Part shown: piece after piece, positions 35,293-46,402 of the stretch | Layout of the letters: each line of letters opens with the position of its first letter | How positions within the stretch are numbered: position 1 is the stretch's first letter | NCBI GenBank assembly: GCA_028671895.1 | Contig: CM053794.1 | Location: 19,950,501-20,014,500, forward strand | Reading direction: 5' to 3' | Source: Oenanthe sinensis | Taxonomy: Eukaryota > Streptophyta > Magnoliopsida > Apiales > Apiaceae | DNA length: 64,000 bases | Made by a program: the position numbers and the translations under genes | The notes under the pieces: model-generated | What the model was told of the DNA's origin: nothing | Seen by the model: the letters and a program-made list of their open reading frames with translations, nothing else | The model's database searches: none

Positions 35293-37342
35293 TTAAACAT
35301 AGTTAAACATACCTAAATCACAGACTAATCTATTGAAAGTAGATTCATCTAATGGTTTGGTAAAAATTTCCATAAGTTGTCTTTCACTAGGGACAAAATG
35401 TAATTCAACAGTATCATTCATTACAGGTTCCCTAATAAAGTGATACCTTATGTCAATGTGCTTGGTTCTGTAATGTTTCACAGGATTTTCTATTATTGCA
35501 ATGGCACTTATGTTATCACAGAAAATAGGAATCTTGTTCATGTTGAACCCATAGTCAAATAGTTGATTCCTCATCCATAATATTTGTGCATGGCAACTTC
35601 TAGCTGCTATGTATTCAGCCTCTTCAGTGGATATAGACACAGAGTTTTGCTTCTTGCTAAACCATGACACAAGCTTATTTCCTAGAAATTGACATGTGTA
35701 TGGGGTACTTTTTCTGTCTATTCTGCAACCTGCATAGTCTGCATCTGAATAACCAATTAGATTAAATCAGGAATCTCTAGGGTACCAAATTCCAAGATTT
35801 GGTGTTCCTTTGAGATATCTAAATATTCTTTTTATTGCAATCAAATGAGATTATCTAGGATCAGCCTAAAACCTAGCACAAAGACACGTAACAAACATTA
35901 TATCTGGCCTACTTTTAGGTAAATAAAGTAATGAGTCAACCATGCCTCTATTACTTGAAATGTCCACTTTAGATTCCTTAGTATTCAATTCAAGTTTAGT
36001 TGTAGTGGCCATGAGAGATTTTACGAAAGAACATTCATTTAAATCAAATTTCTTTAATAAATCATAAATATATTTGATTTAATTTATGAAAATACCATAT
36101 TTGACTTGTTTGACTTGCAAACCAAGAAAATAGGTAAGTTCCACCATCATGCTCATTTCATATTTACTCTGCATCAACTTAACAAACTTTTGACAAAGTT
36201 TTTCATTAGTTGAGCCAAAAATAATGTCATCTACATAGATTTGAACAAGAATCATAGAGCCACTAACATTTCTATGAAAGAGAGTTTTATCAAAACTACC
36301 TCTTGTGAAGTGATTCTCAATCAAGAATTTATATAATGTGTCATACCAGGGTCTAGGTGCTTGTTTCAATCCATATAGTGCTTTGAGAAGATAATATACA
36401 AATCCAGGATGAATAAGATCAATAAAACCAGGAGGTTGTTCTACATACACTTCTTCCTCTAATTAACACTTTTCACATCCATCTGATACACTTTGAAATT
36501 AGCATGAGCAACATATGCTAGAAAGATTCTGATTGCTTCTAACCTTGCAACTGGTGAAAATGTTTTATCAAAATCTATGTCTTCTTCTTGTGAATAGTCA
36601 TTTGCCACTAATCTTGCTTTATTCATTTTCATTGTACCAGATTCATCCATTTTGTTTCTGAACACCCATTTTGTACCAATGAAAGACTTGTTCTTTGGTT
36701 TGGGCACCATCCTTCATACCTTATTTCTTTCAAACTGATTCAACTCTTCTTGCATAGCAATTATCCAATCAGGATCATTCAAGGCTTCTTCAATCCTTTT
36801 TAGTTCTTCTTGAGACAGAAAGCTATTATACAAGCATTCATTTTGAGTTTCACTTCTAGTTTTAACACTATCATTTACATCTCCAATGATCAATTCAAAG
36901 GGATAGCTTCTTGTCCATTTCCTTTGTGGTAGTAAATTTGTCCTTGAAGATGATGCTTCATGATCATTGGAATTGTTATGATCATTTTGATGTGATTGAT
37001 TATATGAGAACCCTCCCCTTGAGATGGATAACCTACTTGAAGATTGTTGAGCACAGTTGTTATCCATTGAATGGTTATCAATTGATATATTATAAATCGA
37101 TTGATGATTATCAACTGTAAGTTATCTGTTGATTCATTGATATCAATTGATGGAGAGTTTCTACGTACTTGATTTCTTGAGATTTCCGCATCATCATCAC
37201 TTTCTTCACCATTGCTTGTTGATTCATTTTCAAAATGCAATAGATCATGGTTTCCTTCATCAAACAACCCTTGAATATTCTTAGGTGCATATATATTAGG
37301 AGTATAGTTATTGTTCTTGTTTATGCCTACTTTTCCATTCAT
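35293..37342 (-). pseudogene. Shortened pol of element A: linker, RT, RNase H (protease and integrase deleted)
   Basis: At 37,342 the reading is NGKVGINKNNNYTPNIYAPK, which in element C belongs to the gag-protease linker. It passes directly into NIQGLFDEGNHDLLHFENES, which in C lies after the integrase. RT follows with [54 protein letters not shown] and an intact [11 protein letters not shown] (36,230-36,260). RNase H includes SWFSKKQNSVSISTEEAEY and DNISAIAIIENPVKHYRTKH and ends FNRLVCDLGMFNYV at 35293. Stops and frameshifts separate the blocks near 36,890, 36,712, 36,455, 36,079 and 35,770. Confidence 0.88.
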
Positions 37343-37596
37343 ATTCTTTTTTTTTTTCTCATACTTAGGTTGGATAATTTCTACAGGTGCTATCTCTTCT
37401 AATTTTGCTTTTCACTGTCTCTTGGATAAGCTACCTATGTTGATCTTCTCAACCTTAGCCTCAACTTGATTCTTGGTTTCCTTAACAAACTTGATAGGGG
37501 TGCTAAAGTTATTCTTCTTATTAGCCTTTGATGCTTTACTTGTCGATGGATGCTTATCAATTGATTCAACATTAATCGATTGATAATCCTTATTAG

Positions 37597-39280
37597 TTAT
37601 AAAGGATTATCAGTCGATTGATCTTTATCCATTAAAGTATCATCCAATGGTTTGCCTACTGATTTAGGGGATTCTCCTAGAGTATCTACACACTGAACAT
37701 CAATCATTTGTTTAGCAGTTTTAGCAGACCTATTCCATTTATTAATGGTTTCAATTTCTCTAGTCAATTGTTCTTTTAACAATTCCTCTCTTCTCAAACT
37801 ATTTACTAATTCATCTCTAGCATCCTTACTTTCCTGCTTGAATCTATCTAAACAAACAAGTTCATTTTCAAGAAAAGCATTTCTCTCAGTTAAGGCATCA
37901 ATGGTATTCTTTAACTTGAGGTTTTCTTTGTTTAGAGATTTCAGAGTGACATGCAAATTGTACAATTCATTAGATATTTCATTAATGGTACTACTGCATT
38001 CATCTTTTTTAAGCTCAAAAAAGTTAGTAGCTAGTACCTGATTGATGATGAACTAGCTTTTTCATCTTCATGGTTGGCCATTAGAGCTAGATTGATGAAT
38101 TCTTCATAATCGCTGTCTTCAGCAGCCCAGTCTTTATCTTCAGTAATAAAAGCCTTTTCTTTTTGTTTAAGCAGGTCAAAGTATTTCTTTTTGTAGTCAA
38201 TACCATCATATGACTTTGCCTTTTCTTATTTAGGCTTTCTGCACTCATTTGAAAAATGACCAGCCAATCCACAGTTAAAGTATTTGAATTTTGATCTATC
38301 AACCAAATTTTTGTTTTGATTGTTACTTCTAAATTGGGATACAGGCCCTTGAGCATTAGAATTCCTCTTGAATTTTAGCTTTGAAAATTTCCTTGACAGA
38401 AATGCAACATGCTCATCAATCTCATCCAAATCATCTTGAGAGCATGCTTCATTTTCTTCACACTTGCCCTTACCTTTTCCTTTGGATGATTCTTCATCAG
38501 CCTCACCAGCCACCATGATAGAAGCTTCTACACAACCTATTTCCTTCTTTTCTTCATTTCCCTTGACCATCAAAGCCACAGTTTTCTCTTTTCTTTGATT
38601 CTTCTCAATCTCTTCATCTTGTTGGATTTCCAACTCATATGTCTTGAGAATACTATAAAGTTTCTCAAGAGTATAATCCTTGAAGTCTTGAAATTGTCTG
38701 ATGGAGACGGTCATTGGTTTCCATTCCTTTGGAAGAGATCTAAGAAATTTTAGATTTGTATCCTCAGTTGCATAAAACCTAACATATAGCTTCAATCCAT
38801 TTAAAAACTTCTGGAATCTGCTATAGGTATCATTGATAGACTCTCCACTCTTGAAATGAAATGATTCATATTTCTGAATCAAGAGTTGCATCTTGTTTTT
38901 CCTTACTTATTCAGTCTCTTCACACAGAGTTTGAAGAATATCTCATACTTCTTTTGATGAAGTGCAGTTATCACAATGTAAAACATATCTTTATCTAGAC
39001 CATTGAACAAAATGTTCATGGTCTTCTTGTCTTCAAGCACTTCATTTTCATCCTCTTCAGTGAACTCAGTGATGAGTTTTGTAACAAGTTTTTCAAATGC
39101 AGGAGTTTCATCAGGGTTTACACATGTGGCTAGCTTCAATGAAACATGAGGACCTTTCTCTATGCAGTTAACATAGGAAGGGTCAAGAGAGAGTAGATGC
39201 ATATGCATTTTTACTTTCCATGTAAAATATTCATCTTTTTCTAACACTGGAATTTTTACACCTAAATCTTTTTGTCCCAT
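37597..39280 (-). pseudogene. gag and post-gag region of element A
   Basis: ATG at 39280: MGQKDLGVKIPVLEKDEYF, KVKMHMHLLSLDPSYVNCIE. UBN2 blocks follow: MQLLIQKYESFHFKSGESIN (38,891), FLRSLPKEWKPMTVSIRQF and LEKLYSILKTYELEIQQDEE. The zinc knuckle reads YFNCGLAGHFSNEC (about 38,275), so the first Cys is Tyr and the knuckle is damaged. After it, DGIDYKKKYFDLLKQKEKAF leads to a coiled-coil segment (37,965-37,600; LKSLNKENLKLKNTIDALTE). A TAA and a frameshift lie near 38,900, and a stop lies near 38,226. The coding linker around 37,480-37,640 contains ATCGATTGAT motifs like those of the LTR. Confidence 0.85.
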
Positions 39281-39326
39281 ATTGACTGTTCTTGATATTT
39301 AAACTTTCTGTATGTTGAAAGCCTAC

Positions 39327-39338
39327 GCTATGATACCA
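39327..39338 (-). promoter_or_regulatory. Primer binding site of element A
   Basis: Minus-strand TGGTATCATAGC, two bases inside the 5' LTR. It differs by one base from TGGTATCAGAGC, the Met-tRNA-type site present in element C (54283-54294). Confidence 0.75.
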
Positions 39339-39340
39339 AT

Positions 39341-40372
39341 TGTTATTTCTCAGAACAATGTCAATATGATTTGTAGAAGGGGGGTTGAATATAAATCACC
39401 AAAAAGTTTATGTTTTAATGTTTGGTCCTTTTGATGGATTGGGTTTTCCATTAGTGTATATTTTTACTCAAATTATCTGAGTTAATAAAACTCAGCTGCG
39501 GGTTTTTTACAAAGTTAGAAAATAAATCAACGGTTCTTAAAAAGTGCTCTAAGGCTGAACAGTTAATTCAAAAGATACTGTCTAACTTGTATATTTTCTA
39601 ACAATGCTACCACACTTATTTTTATACTACAAGTATGTTTACAATACCTATTCTAGGATTGCTTTAATTCTATATTTCCTTTTGCCTTTTTCTATTTTTA
39701 GGAAAAGGTCTTCTGACTTGGGAAGGCAGCTTCAACTTGAGTCTTTACAGTCATCCTAGACTGTCTTCCATATGTGTGCTTTTGTCTGTCAACTTGTGTT
39801 GTCTCAATTAATTGATAATTTATTGTTAAGCATATCAATTGATTTTTCCTTTTATTCATCAACTGATATTCTTCTTCGATTGATCTTTATATCCATCGAT
39901 TGATAAATGATGACTTATTGATTGATAGATGTTATCAATCGATATATCAAACGATGGGTCTTCATATCAGTTGATGGTCTTCAATACTTGACTTGGCTTT
40001 TTCAATTGATCTTCTATCGATCGATACTTCAATATCAACTGATCATTCTTCACTTGTATAATTTCCTGTCTTCAAATAATTACAATTTGACAGTCTAAGT
40101 TACACATCAGTTGATGACCTATATAAATCGACTCTAACATCAATTGATGAGAATTATATCAATTGATTTACACCTTATCGATTGAAATAGACTAAGTACA
40201 CCTATGCTACAATCCAAATTATCAGTTGATTCACATAAACATTTCAACTGATAAATGGTTTCCTGATCAATTGATATTTATAGTTTTCATATCAGTTGAT
40301 CAGTTACATAAATTAAAATTTATATGATTATAAGTTTAAAGTTATCATCAAATTACATGTAGATTCCTAACA
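39341..40372 (-). repeat. 5' LTR of element A
   Basis: 1032 bp, TGTTATTTCTCAGAAC...ATTCCTAACA on plus. It aligns with the 3' LTR except for about 80 bases missing after GGTCCTTTTGATGG (near 39,430). It contains the same ATCAATTGAT-type motif set between 39,805 and 40,310. Confidence 0.92.
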
Positions 40373-40967
40373 AAACCAACACGTTTACCAATAGTTTAAA
40401 TTCTATCTAAGGCAGGTACTAGTGTTATTTTACCAACACTTTTGAAGACTGTTGATTTAATTCTAAGGACTATATAAGGAAGTTTTTACCAACACTTTCA
40501 AGACATGGAATTATTTCAAAGGCATTCTACACAGGGCAAATCCATCCAACACCTTCAAGATAAAAAGTATTCGACAGTTTCAAAAATCAAATCTATTTGT
40601 GAAACATACACTACTTAAACAAAATGTGTATTCATATTAAAGGGGTTTGAATACAAACAGAGATACAACTAAGAGAGAGAGAGAGAGAGAGAGGTATACT
40701 TCAAGGCATTATTAGTCTCATTCAAAGCTTGTATTTATTATTCTATTTGTGAGAATCATTGTAGCTAATACATTCCTTGTATTAAAGTGAAACAACCTCA
40801 AGGTTTATATAATACAAACATATATTCCCCGAATGTGTTCTTGTTGTTCAGATGCTTTCAAGCCTACATTTATTGCCAACCAAGAACAAAACTCATAAGC
40901 ACGAAACGAACTAAAAACTACTCATATCGTATTCAACCCCCCCTCTACGATAGTTTGGGACCTAACA
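40373..40967 (+). repeat. 3' LTR of element B, second part
   Basis: Continues the LTR interrupted at 30,208, with TTTACCAACACTTTTGAAG-type motifs at about 40,378, 40,431, 40,488 and 40,545. A GA microsatellite lies at 40,673-40,692. The LTR ends GTTTGGGACCTAACA at 40967. The sequence CGTATTCAACCCCCCC (40,928-40,943) mirrors the G-run of the other SIRE-like LTRs. The frame that runs from 40,787 is the LTR plus flank and not a gene. Confidence 0.85.
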
Positions 40968-43900
40968 GGCTAGTGGTATTATCCCACTATGGACAGAAGT
41001 ACGGAGGTGGAGACACGAAGCTAATTAGTATTATCCCACAATGGCTAGAGAGGTACGATCTGAGTCTACGGGCTTTTTGTATTCGGTCTTATGAGGACGT
41101 CAGAAATTTAAGTGAAAGAGTTTGTAACACACCAATCTCACATCGAAAGATGGGGAGATTTTAGTTATATAAGGTCGAGTGCTACTATTAAATGTAACAA
41201 CAAATCACTTATTTGTGATATAGATATATGACTTGACCCAATTATGAAAAAGACTCAGGATTTGGTTCGGGATTATTAATAGACCCTCCTAGCATTCACA
41301 TAAATTTCACTAACTCAAATATTGTATAATAACACATCATCATTGTCTTTATGTCATTTGGACCCTGAATTCGGAAAATAATTTTGTACTTATAATATTA
41401 CTCTACTATAATTCTCACATAGATATATTATAGTTAAAATAAGGTGAAATTTTTAATTAAATCAATTATGACAAATATAATTATTTATTTAAATATTAAT
41501 TTATTGAAATATAATTATATTTAAGTATATTTGATGCCATTTTAAAATTATAAATTAAAATTTTATTTTACGATCAAAAATCAATTTTTAACTTCTTAAT
41601 ATAAAAATATTTATTTTAGCACGAATACTCCAAATCATTATAATGCAATTATCGCCGAAAAACAGCTCCTTTTGTAAAATTCCAAGTCAACACCGCGTGG
41701 TCAAACCGGCTTGTTTCTATACTACAATGTCAACTTCTTTAAAGTCTACAAATTCTCTTTCTCAAGCATTATTTTAGTGAACTTCTACGCACGTGGTTCG
41801 TGCTGTCTTGTCTATTTCAAGCAACTTGTCTATTTGTAATTCTTTTCCCACGCACTATATGAAAATACTCCATATACATGAGAAAAAATTTCGAAGTTTA
41901 AAATTCTGCATAATTGAGAAAAAATCCGAAAAAATCTAACTTGGAAAAGTTTGACTATGCTGAGTATCACCAACTAATCTTATACATTTTTTTTGGTGAA
42001 ATTCGATTTGATAAAGTTTTGGAATTTCAAAATACTTGAGGCCTGTCCGAATTAAAGTTTAGTAATATTTAAAAAAATTAGAATAAAATTCAATTTTTAA
42101 TATAATATATATATAGGTGTGTGTATATTTTTACATTTTCTAAGAAATATAATTTACATGTTTTTATATTTATATATTTACGACTACAAATAATTAATTT
42201 ATATTTATCATATATAAATAAAATATATTAAATATACAAATAATTAAATATTTTTTAGAAAATCAGGAAACAGATAGCCAAATAACAATATGCATCAGGT
42301 ATCATTTCGGCTCCCTGTGAGATAATTGTTCAAAATAACTTTGATTTAATTTAGAAAAAGTGCGGATGAAAAAAATAATATGAGAAAAATTAGATGATTG
42401 TTTAAAATATTTTTGATTTGTATATGTTTTGAGATGTAATATAAAAAATAATATTTTTTTAAAGATTTTATGGTAAAACTTGTAGTTAATTTCCACAAAA
42501 ATTGTAGTAGTTTTTTACAAAAACATAGGGACCAAAAACATTTTTCTACAAAATCTATTTTAAATTATTACCAAACACTCTGTTACATGCTTTCAAGCAA
42601 AAAATTGATATTTTTGTCTAAAACACAATCCCAGATGGTACTGATCATTGGATTAAAACATATCCTACACAATTTTAAAAGAGTAAGATTGTCGATATCA
42701 AACACTTCCTTATTTAAAACACTACAATATTTTCATTATCAAACACTTACTTATTTAAAACAATGCAATATTCTAATAATTAAGGAGACTATATACATCC
42801 CTGACAAAAAAAAGGTGACCATATACATCATGAAACTGCATATTAACTATTAATCGAATCCCAAGTATTCCGCTTACAATACACAACAATTTCGTCAATT
42901 AAATTAGGAAGCAACGTCTCGCAAATCAAAATCTCTGAAACACGCATTACTCTATCATGAAGATTCTAGGGTCTGAAAATATCTTATGAATAAGATATGT
43001 AAGTTATATAATTGTGTTATATTCCATGATTTTAAAATAGGTAGAGATTCATGTTCACTATGTTATTTGGTATTAGTTTTTTGGATTAGTAATTGAATGC
43101 ATGTGATCCTAATGATGTATAATTGGGGGTAACAATTAGTAGTATATGTATTTTTTTTGGGGTTGTATTATTACGTGTATTACAACTGGTAAAGGTTTAA
43201 AATTATTTTTTGTGTGATATTTTTTTGGTAGGTTCAATTCTTTTTTATGTGATATTGTGTGTACTGCAACTGATATATTATAGAAATTATCGTGCTGGTA
43301 TAGTTGGGGGTAACAATTGATAGAATGTGTTTTTTATGTATTGTTATGTGTACTATAACGGGTAGAAGTTTGAATTTATTTCTTTTGGATTGATAATGTG
43401 TGTATTGCAAATGTTAGCTCTGTTATGCACTTTTTAGAAACTAATATATATGATTGTGGTGATTATGTAAAGTTAGGGGTAGCAAGAGATTGGTTTTTTT
43501 TCCTGAGATGTGATATTATGTGTACTTCATTTGATATTTAGTTTTATATTTTTGTTCATTAGACTTTTATATGTTTTATATAGTTTTATATTCTTTTTTA
43601 TTTTTTATATAAGAGTGTTCTATATATAGAGTGTTATTCTAATATAAACTAACTTTGACTAAATACTACAAATTAATTTTATTCCCTCCGTTTTTAATTT
43701 GATTTTCCCATCAATTGACGAATTTTTTTTCAAATTTAAATTCACCACATTTTTCTCCATATTCTAACGATGATTTGACTCGATTTTTGTTTGAGCATTT
43801 ATCTCTCAATATATATAATTGTTATAAAATATCAATCATATTCAAATGAATTCTGATCCAATTTAGGCCTTGTTAAAAAAACTGACACAATCAGCTTACA

Positions 43901-44573
43901 GAACTTAACAAAATCTAAATATTCTTCGAATATCCAGCACAATCAAGTCAGAGTTAAAATGCTGAATTTTGATGGAACTCGACATAATTGAAAGAAAAAT
44001 GTCATATATCCCAAAAATTGTCTCAAATAGGCAAATACTGAATTGACATATGTGTAATTGTTAATTTTCATATTATTCTCGCCTACATTCATATACATAT
44101 GTGTCTACGAATTAAAATAAGTTATATGTCATGACACGTCGTTTGAGAAAAAAATTTGGATTATTTTTGGATATGTACCATTACTCTTAATTGAAATGGA
44201 GTCTTGCAAATTTATGTATAAAATTTGAATTTTTTTAAAAAAAATATAACCTATTTATTACAAATTTATAAGGAATAATAATTTTACAATTTTTTCTGAT
44301 GCTATCGTGTTTTGATATTAAAAAATAAAATAAAATTTGAAAAAGTCTTAATTTCACGAGACAACATGATGCGTATGTAATGCAGAGTCAATGCAACGAG
44401 TTTAATTTAGCCATGTTAACAGATCGTACATATTATCCACCAAATTACAGTTAATCAAGTCGACATTGTAACGGTGTCGTGTACCTTATTTTGTAGTCAA
44501 CTTGTATTAAAATACGCACATGCATAAACTCGTTAACTTGACATAGAAATATTCTCCAGCATCTATTTTTCCC
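40968..44573. other. AT-rich intergenic region
   Basis: No convincing gene. Short features only: two copies of TATTATCCCACWATGG near 40,975 and 41,027, followed by TCTCACATCGAAAGATGGGGAG and a TATATAAG (41,165), which look like a remnant of an LTR or small element. There is a loose repeat of about 80-110 bp between 43,130 and 43,520 (GTGTACTACAACTGGTA-like plus GGGGGTAACAATTG-like). ATTCCCTCCGTTTTTAATTTG at 43,680 has the look of a MITE end, without a visible partner. Confidence 0.5.
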
Positions 44574-44580
44574 TATAAAA
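44574..44580 (+). promoter_or_regulatory. TATA box of the PLAC8-type gene
   Basis: TATAAAA lies 64 bases before the ATG, so transcription would start at about 44,600-44,610. The short ATG-TTG-TAG just downstream of the TATA box would then lie outside the transcript. Confidence 0.55.
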
Positions 44581-44637
44581 ACAATGTTGTAGAATTTGTA
44601 ACTCACTCTCACGCTCTTTCTGATTAATAATCAAGCA

Positions 44638-45900
44638 ATGGGGCGTCCAGAGGAAGAGAACCAAGATCAACAAGGCGATGAGAATCTAAATCATCAGCCT
44701 TCTGATCAAGATTACTATAATCAACAAGCACAACCAAGTCAATTCACACCACCACCAGCATATCCTCCCCCACCTCCTCCGCAATTTCAAAATGAACCAC
44801 AATATCAAGTGCCTCAGCCTCAGCCTCAGCCTCAGCCTCAGCCTGCGCAGTTCCAATTTCAATATCAACAAAATCCACAAGTATATCAGCAGCCGTCATC
44901 GGTGCAGTACCAACAAGGATATAATCAGAATCCACCACAGATGGTTCAGCCGAATATGATGTCTCCTGGACCTGCAACTGTAGGCTATCCACAAATGCAA
45001 CAGAATCTTGGTACTGAGAGCTGGCACACTGAATTATTTGGATGCTTGGAGGATCCGCAAAATGGTAAATACAGTATATAATACACCATCAGTTTGGTTT
45101 TATTTGACGTTTGACTTTTTTAGATCTTTGCTCTTAAAAGAGTGTGCAAAAAGTCAAACGTCAAATATTACGAACTATGGTACTATATGTGTGGGTGTGA
45201 TCATGAATCCTGCAAGATCTAAAAAAATTCAAATTAATTGACTTTTGTGTTGCATGAATTTCAGCTTTAATCACCGCATGCTTTCCATGTGTGACATTTG
45301 GACAAATCGCGGAGATCATTGACAACGGCCACTCTTGTAAGCTTTTTAAACACATGAAAGACACATATATTTAAAATTGATTCCATATATTTTTTCGAGA
45401 TTATTATAAATAGTGAATGACAAATGTAATGAATTAAATGTATAGCATGCACGACACAGGGAGTGCTGTATGGTGCGGCGTTGGCCTGTCTAGGAATTCC
45501 ATGCATTGTTTCATGTTCTTATCGGACAAAGCTGAGAAGCCGATACCAATTGATGGAGACTCCTGCACCAGATTGGTTCACTCACTGCTTCTGTGAGCCA
45601 TGTGCTCTTTGTCAAGAATACAGAGAGCTTCGCCACAGAGGATTTGACCCCTCCATAGGTAATTATTCTTGTTTCCTCGTTTTGTAATTCAAAATCATTC
45701 CGCGAAACACTAAAAATTTAAACCAAAAACCGAAAGAAATAATGGAAAATTCTGCATACGGATTTTATGTTATTCATTTTTATTTTTTTACTTATGTAAT
45801 GTGGATTGATTTTGTAGGATGGCAGGGGAACTTAGCCTTGCAGCAGCGAAACAATATTGCAATGACACCACCGGTCAACCATGGAATGATGCATAAATAA
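44638..45900 (+). CDS. PLAC8-domain protein (plant cadmium resistance / cell number regulator type), 4 exons, 264 aa
   Basis: Exons 44638-45064, 45265-45336, 45446-45658 and 45818-45900 join in one frame with GT-AG introns and give 264 residues ending at TAA. Residues 1-128 are low-complexity: PPPAYPPPPPP, then a QP run (about 60-70), then many Gln, Tyr and Asn. The PLAC8 domain follows: WHTELFGCLED, ACFPCVTFGQIAEI (147-160), a hydrophobic segment VLYGAALACLGIPCIVSC (173-190), and the Cys cluster CFCEPCALCQEYREL (214-228). Family members are small membrane proteins linked to metal (Cd, Zn, Ca) transport or organ size. Which role applies here cannot be told. Exon 3 must start at 45446, because the nearer CAG at 45459 gives the wrong frame. 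No lesion is visible. The ALMT-like locus lies tail-to-tail about 500 bp away. Confidence 0.9.
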
Positions 45901-46402
45901 ATGATGCTTATAGTTCCATCTAAGTTTGCATTTTCAATATTAATATTTGTGACAGTAATTATTTGTATTTTTTTTTGCAATGTCAGTTTATTTGCATTTC
46001 TTTTTGCTATGTAAGTTTATTTGTATTACTGTATTATATTTATTTTGGAGATATGATTTGTATGGTTGACGCAAAGTTCATTTTATGTGTAATCTACGAG
46101 TCTGATGTGTATGAAATGGAACTCTGCAATTACGTGTGTTTGATATCCAGTAGAGAATACTAAGACGAAAAATTGTACAAATAATTGATAAATTTACAGT
46201 CAACGCATTTTATTAGATGGAATTTGACAGCTTTGCTACATATAGTTGGCTTGTACAGTTGTACTTGTAAGTCTTTTATAAATATATACCACCACCACTG
46301 AAAGCAACCCATCAATGTTTAACGCAACATTAAACTAATAAAGAGTCTTCTCTTTTCTTAGATTTGAAACACTTAGAAAACCTGGTCCACAGGCTCATAA
46401 CA

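Larger units (their letters stand above)
30209..40372 (-). mobile_element. SIRE-like Copia element A (minus strand), with LTRs but lacking protease-integrase
   Basis: LTRs at 30209-31308 and 39341-40372 bound a minus-strand element with PBS, gag, a shortened pol (RT and RNase H only), the third ORF and a polypurine tract. The flanks are ATACC (30204-30208) and AAACC (40373-40377), a plausible 5-bp target duplication with one later change. The insertion lies in the 3' LTR of B. Compared with C, about 1.7 kb encoding protease and integrase is missing, so A could at most move with proteins from a relative. Confidence 0.92.
21687..40967 (+). mobile_element. SIRE-like Copia element B (plus strand), truncated and interrupted by E, a solo LTR and A
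   Basis: Visible parts in order: INT-RT linker, RT and RNase H (21687-23160), spacer (23160-24550), third ORF (24.5-29.14 kb, split by a solo LTR), polypurine tract, and a 3' LTR (29344-30208 plus 40373-40967, split by element A). Its 5' half is not on the right side of E. Eight bases of linker survive left of E at 11594-11601, and a gag fragment on the same strand lies at 7644-7897. Stops throughout and loss of the RT active site show it is dead. Confidence 0.8.

Noticed and set aside
40787..41164. 125-codon frame crossing the end of the B LTR
   Set aside because: It runs from LTR into flank, crosses the C-run and has no recognisable domain.
42302..42853. Short frames in the AT-rich intergenic region
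   Set aside because: Low-complexity AT-driven frames without homology, splice context or promoter.
43680..43760. MITE (Stowaway-like) ends at 43,680 and 48,713
   Set aside because: Only single CTCCGT/CATCCGTCC-type ends were seen, with no inverted partner and no TA duplication.
44686..44992. Antisense frames across the first PLAC8 exon
   Set aside because: Low-complexity shadow of the Pro/Gln-rich exon. The plus-strand model splices cleanly into a complete PLAC8 domain.
45460..45470. Alternative acceptor after ACACAG for exon 3 of the PLAC8 gene
   Set aside because: It gives a frame without the conserved Cys cluster. The acceptor at 45445/45446 keeps the frame and yields the family's pattern.
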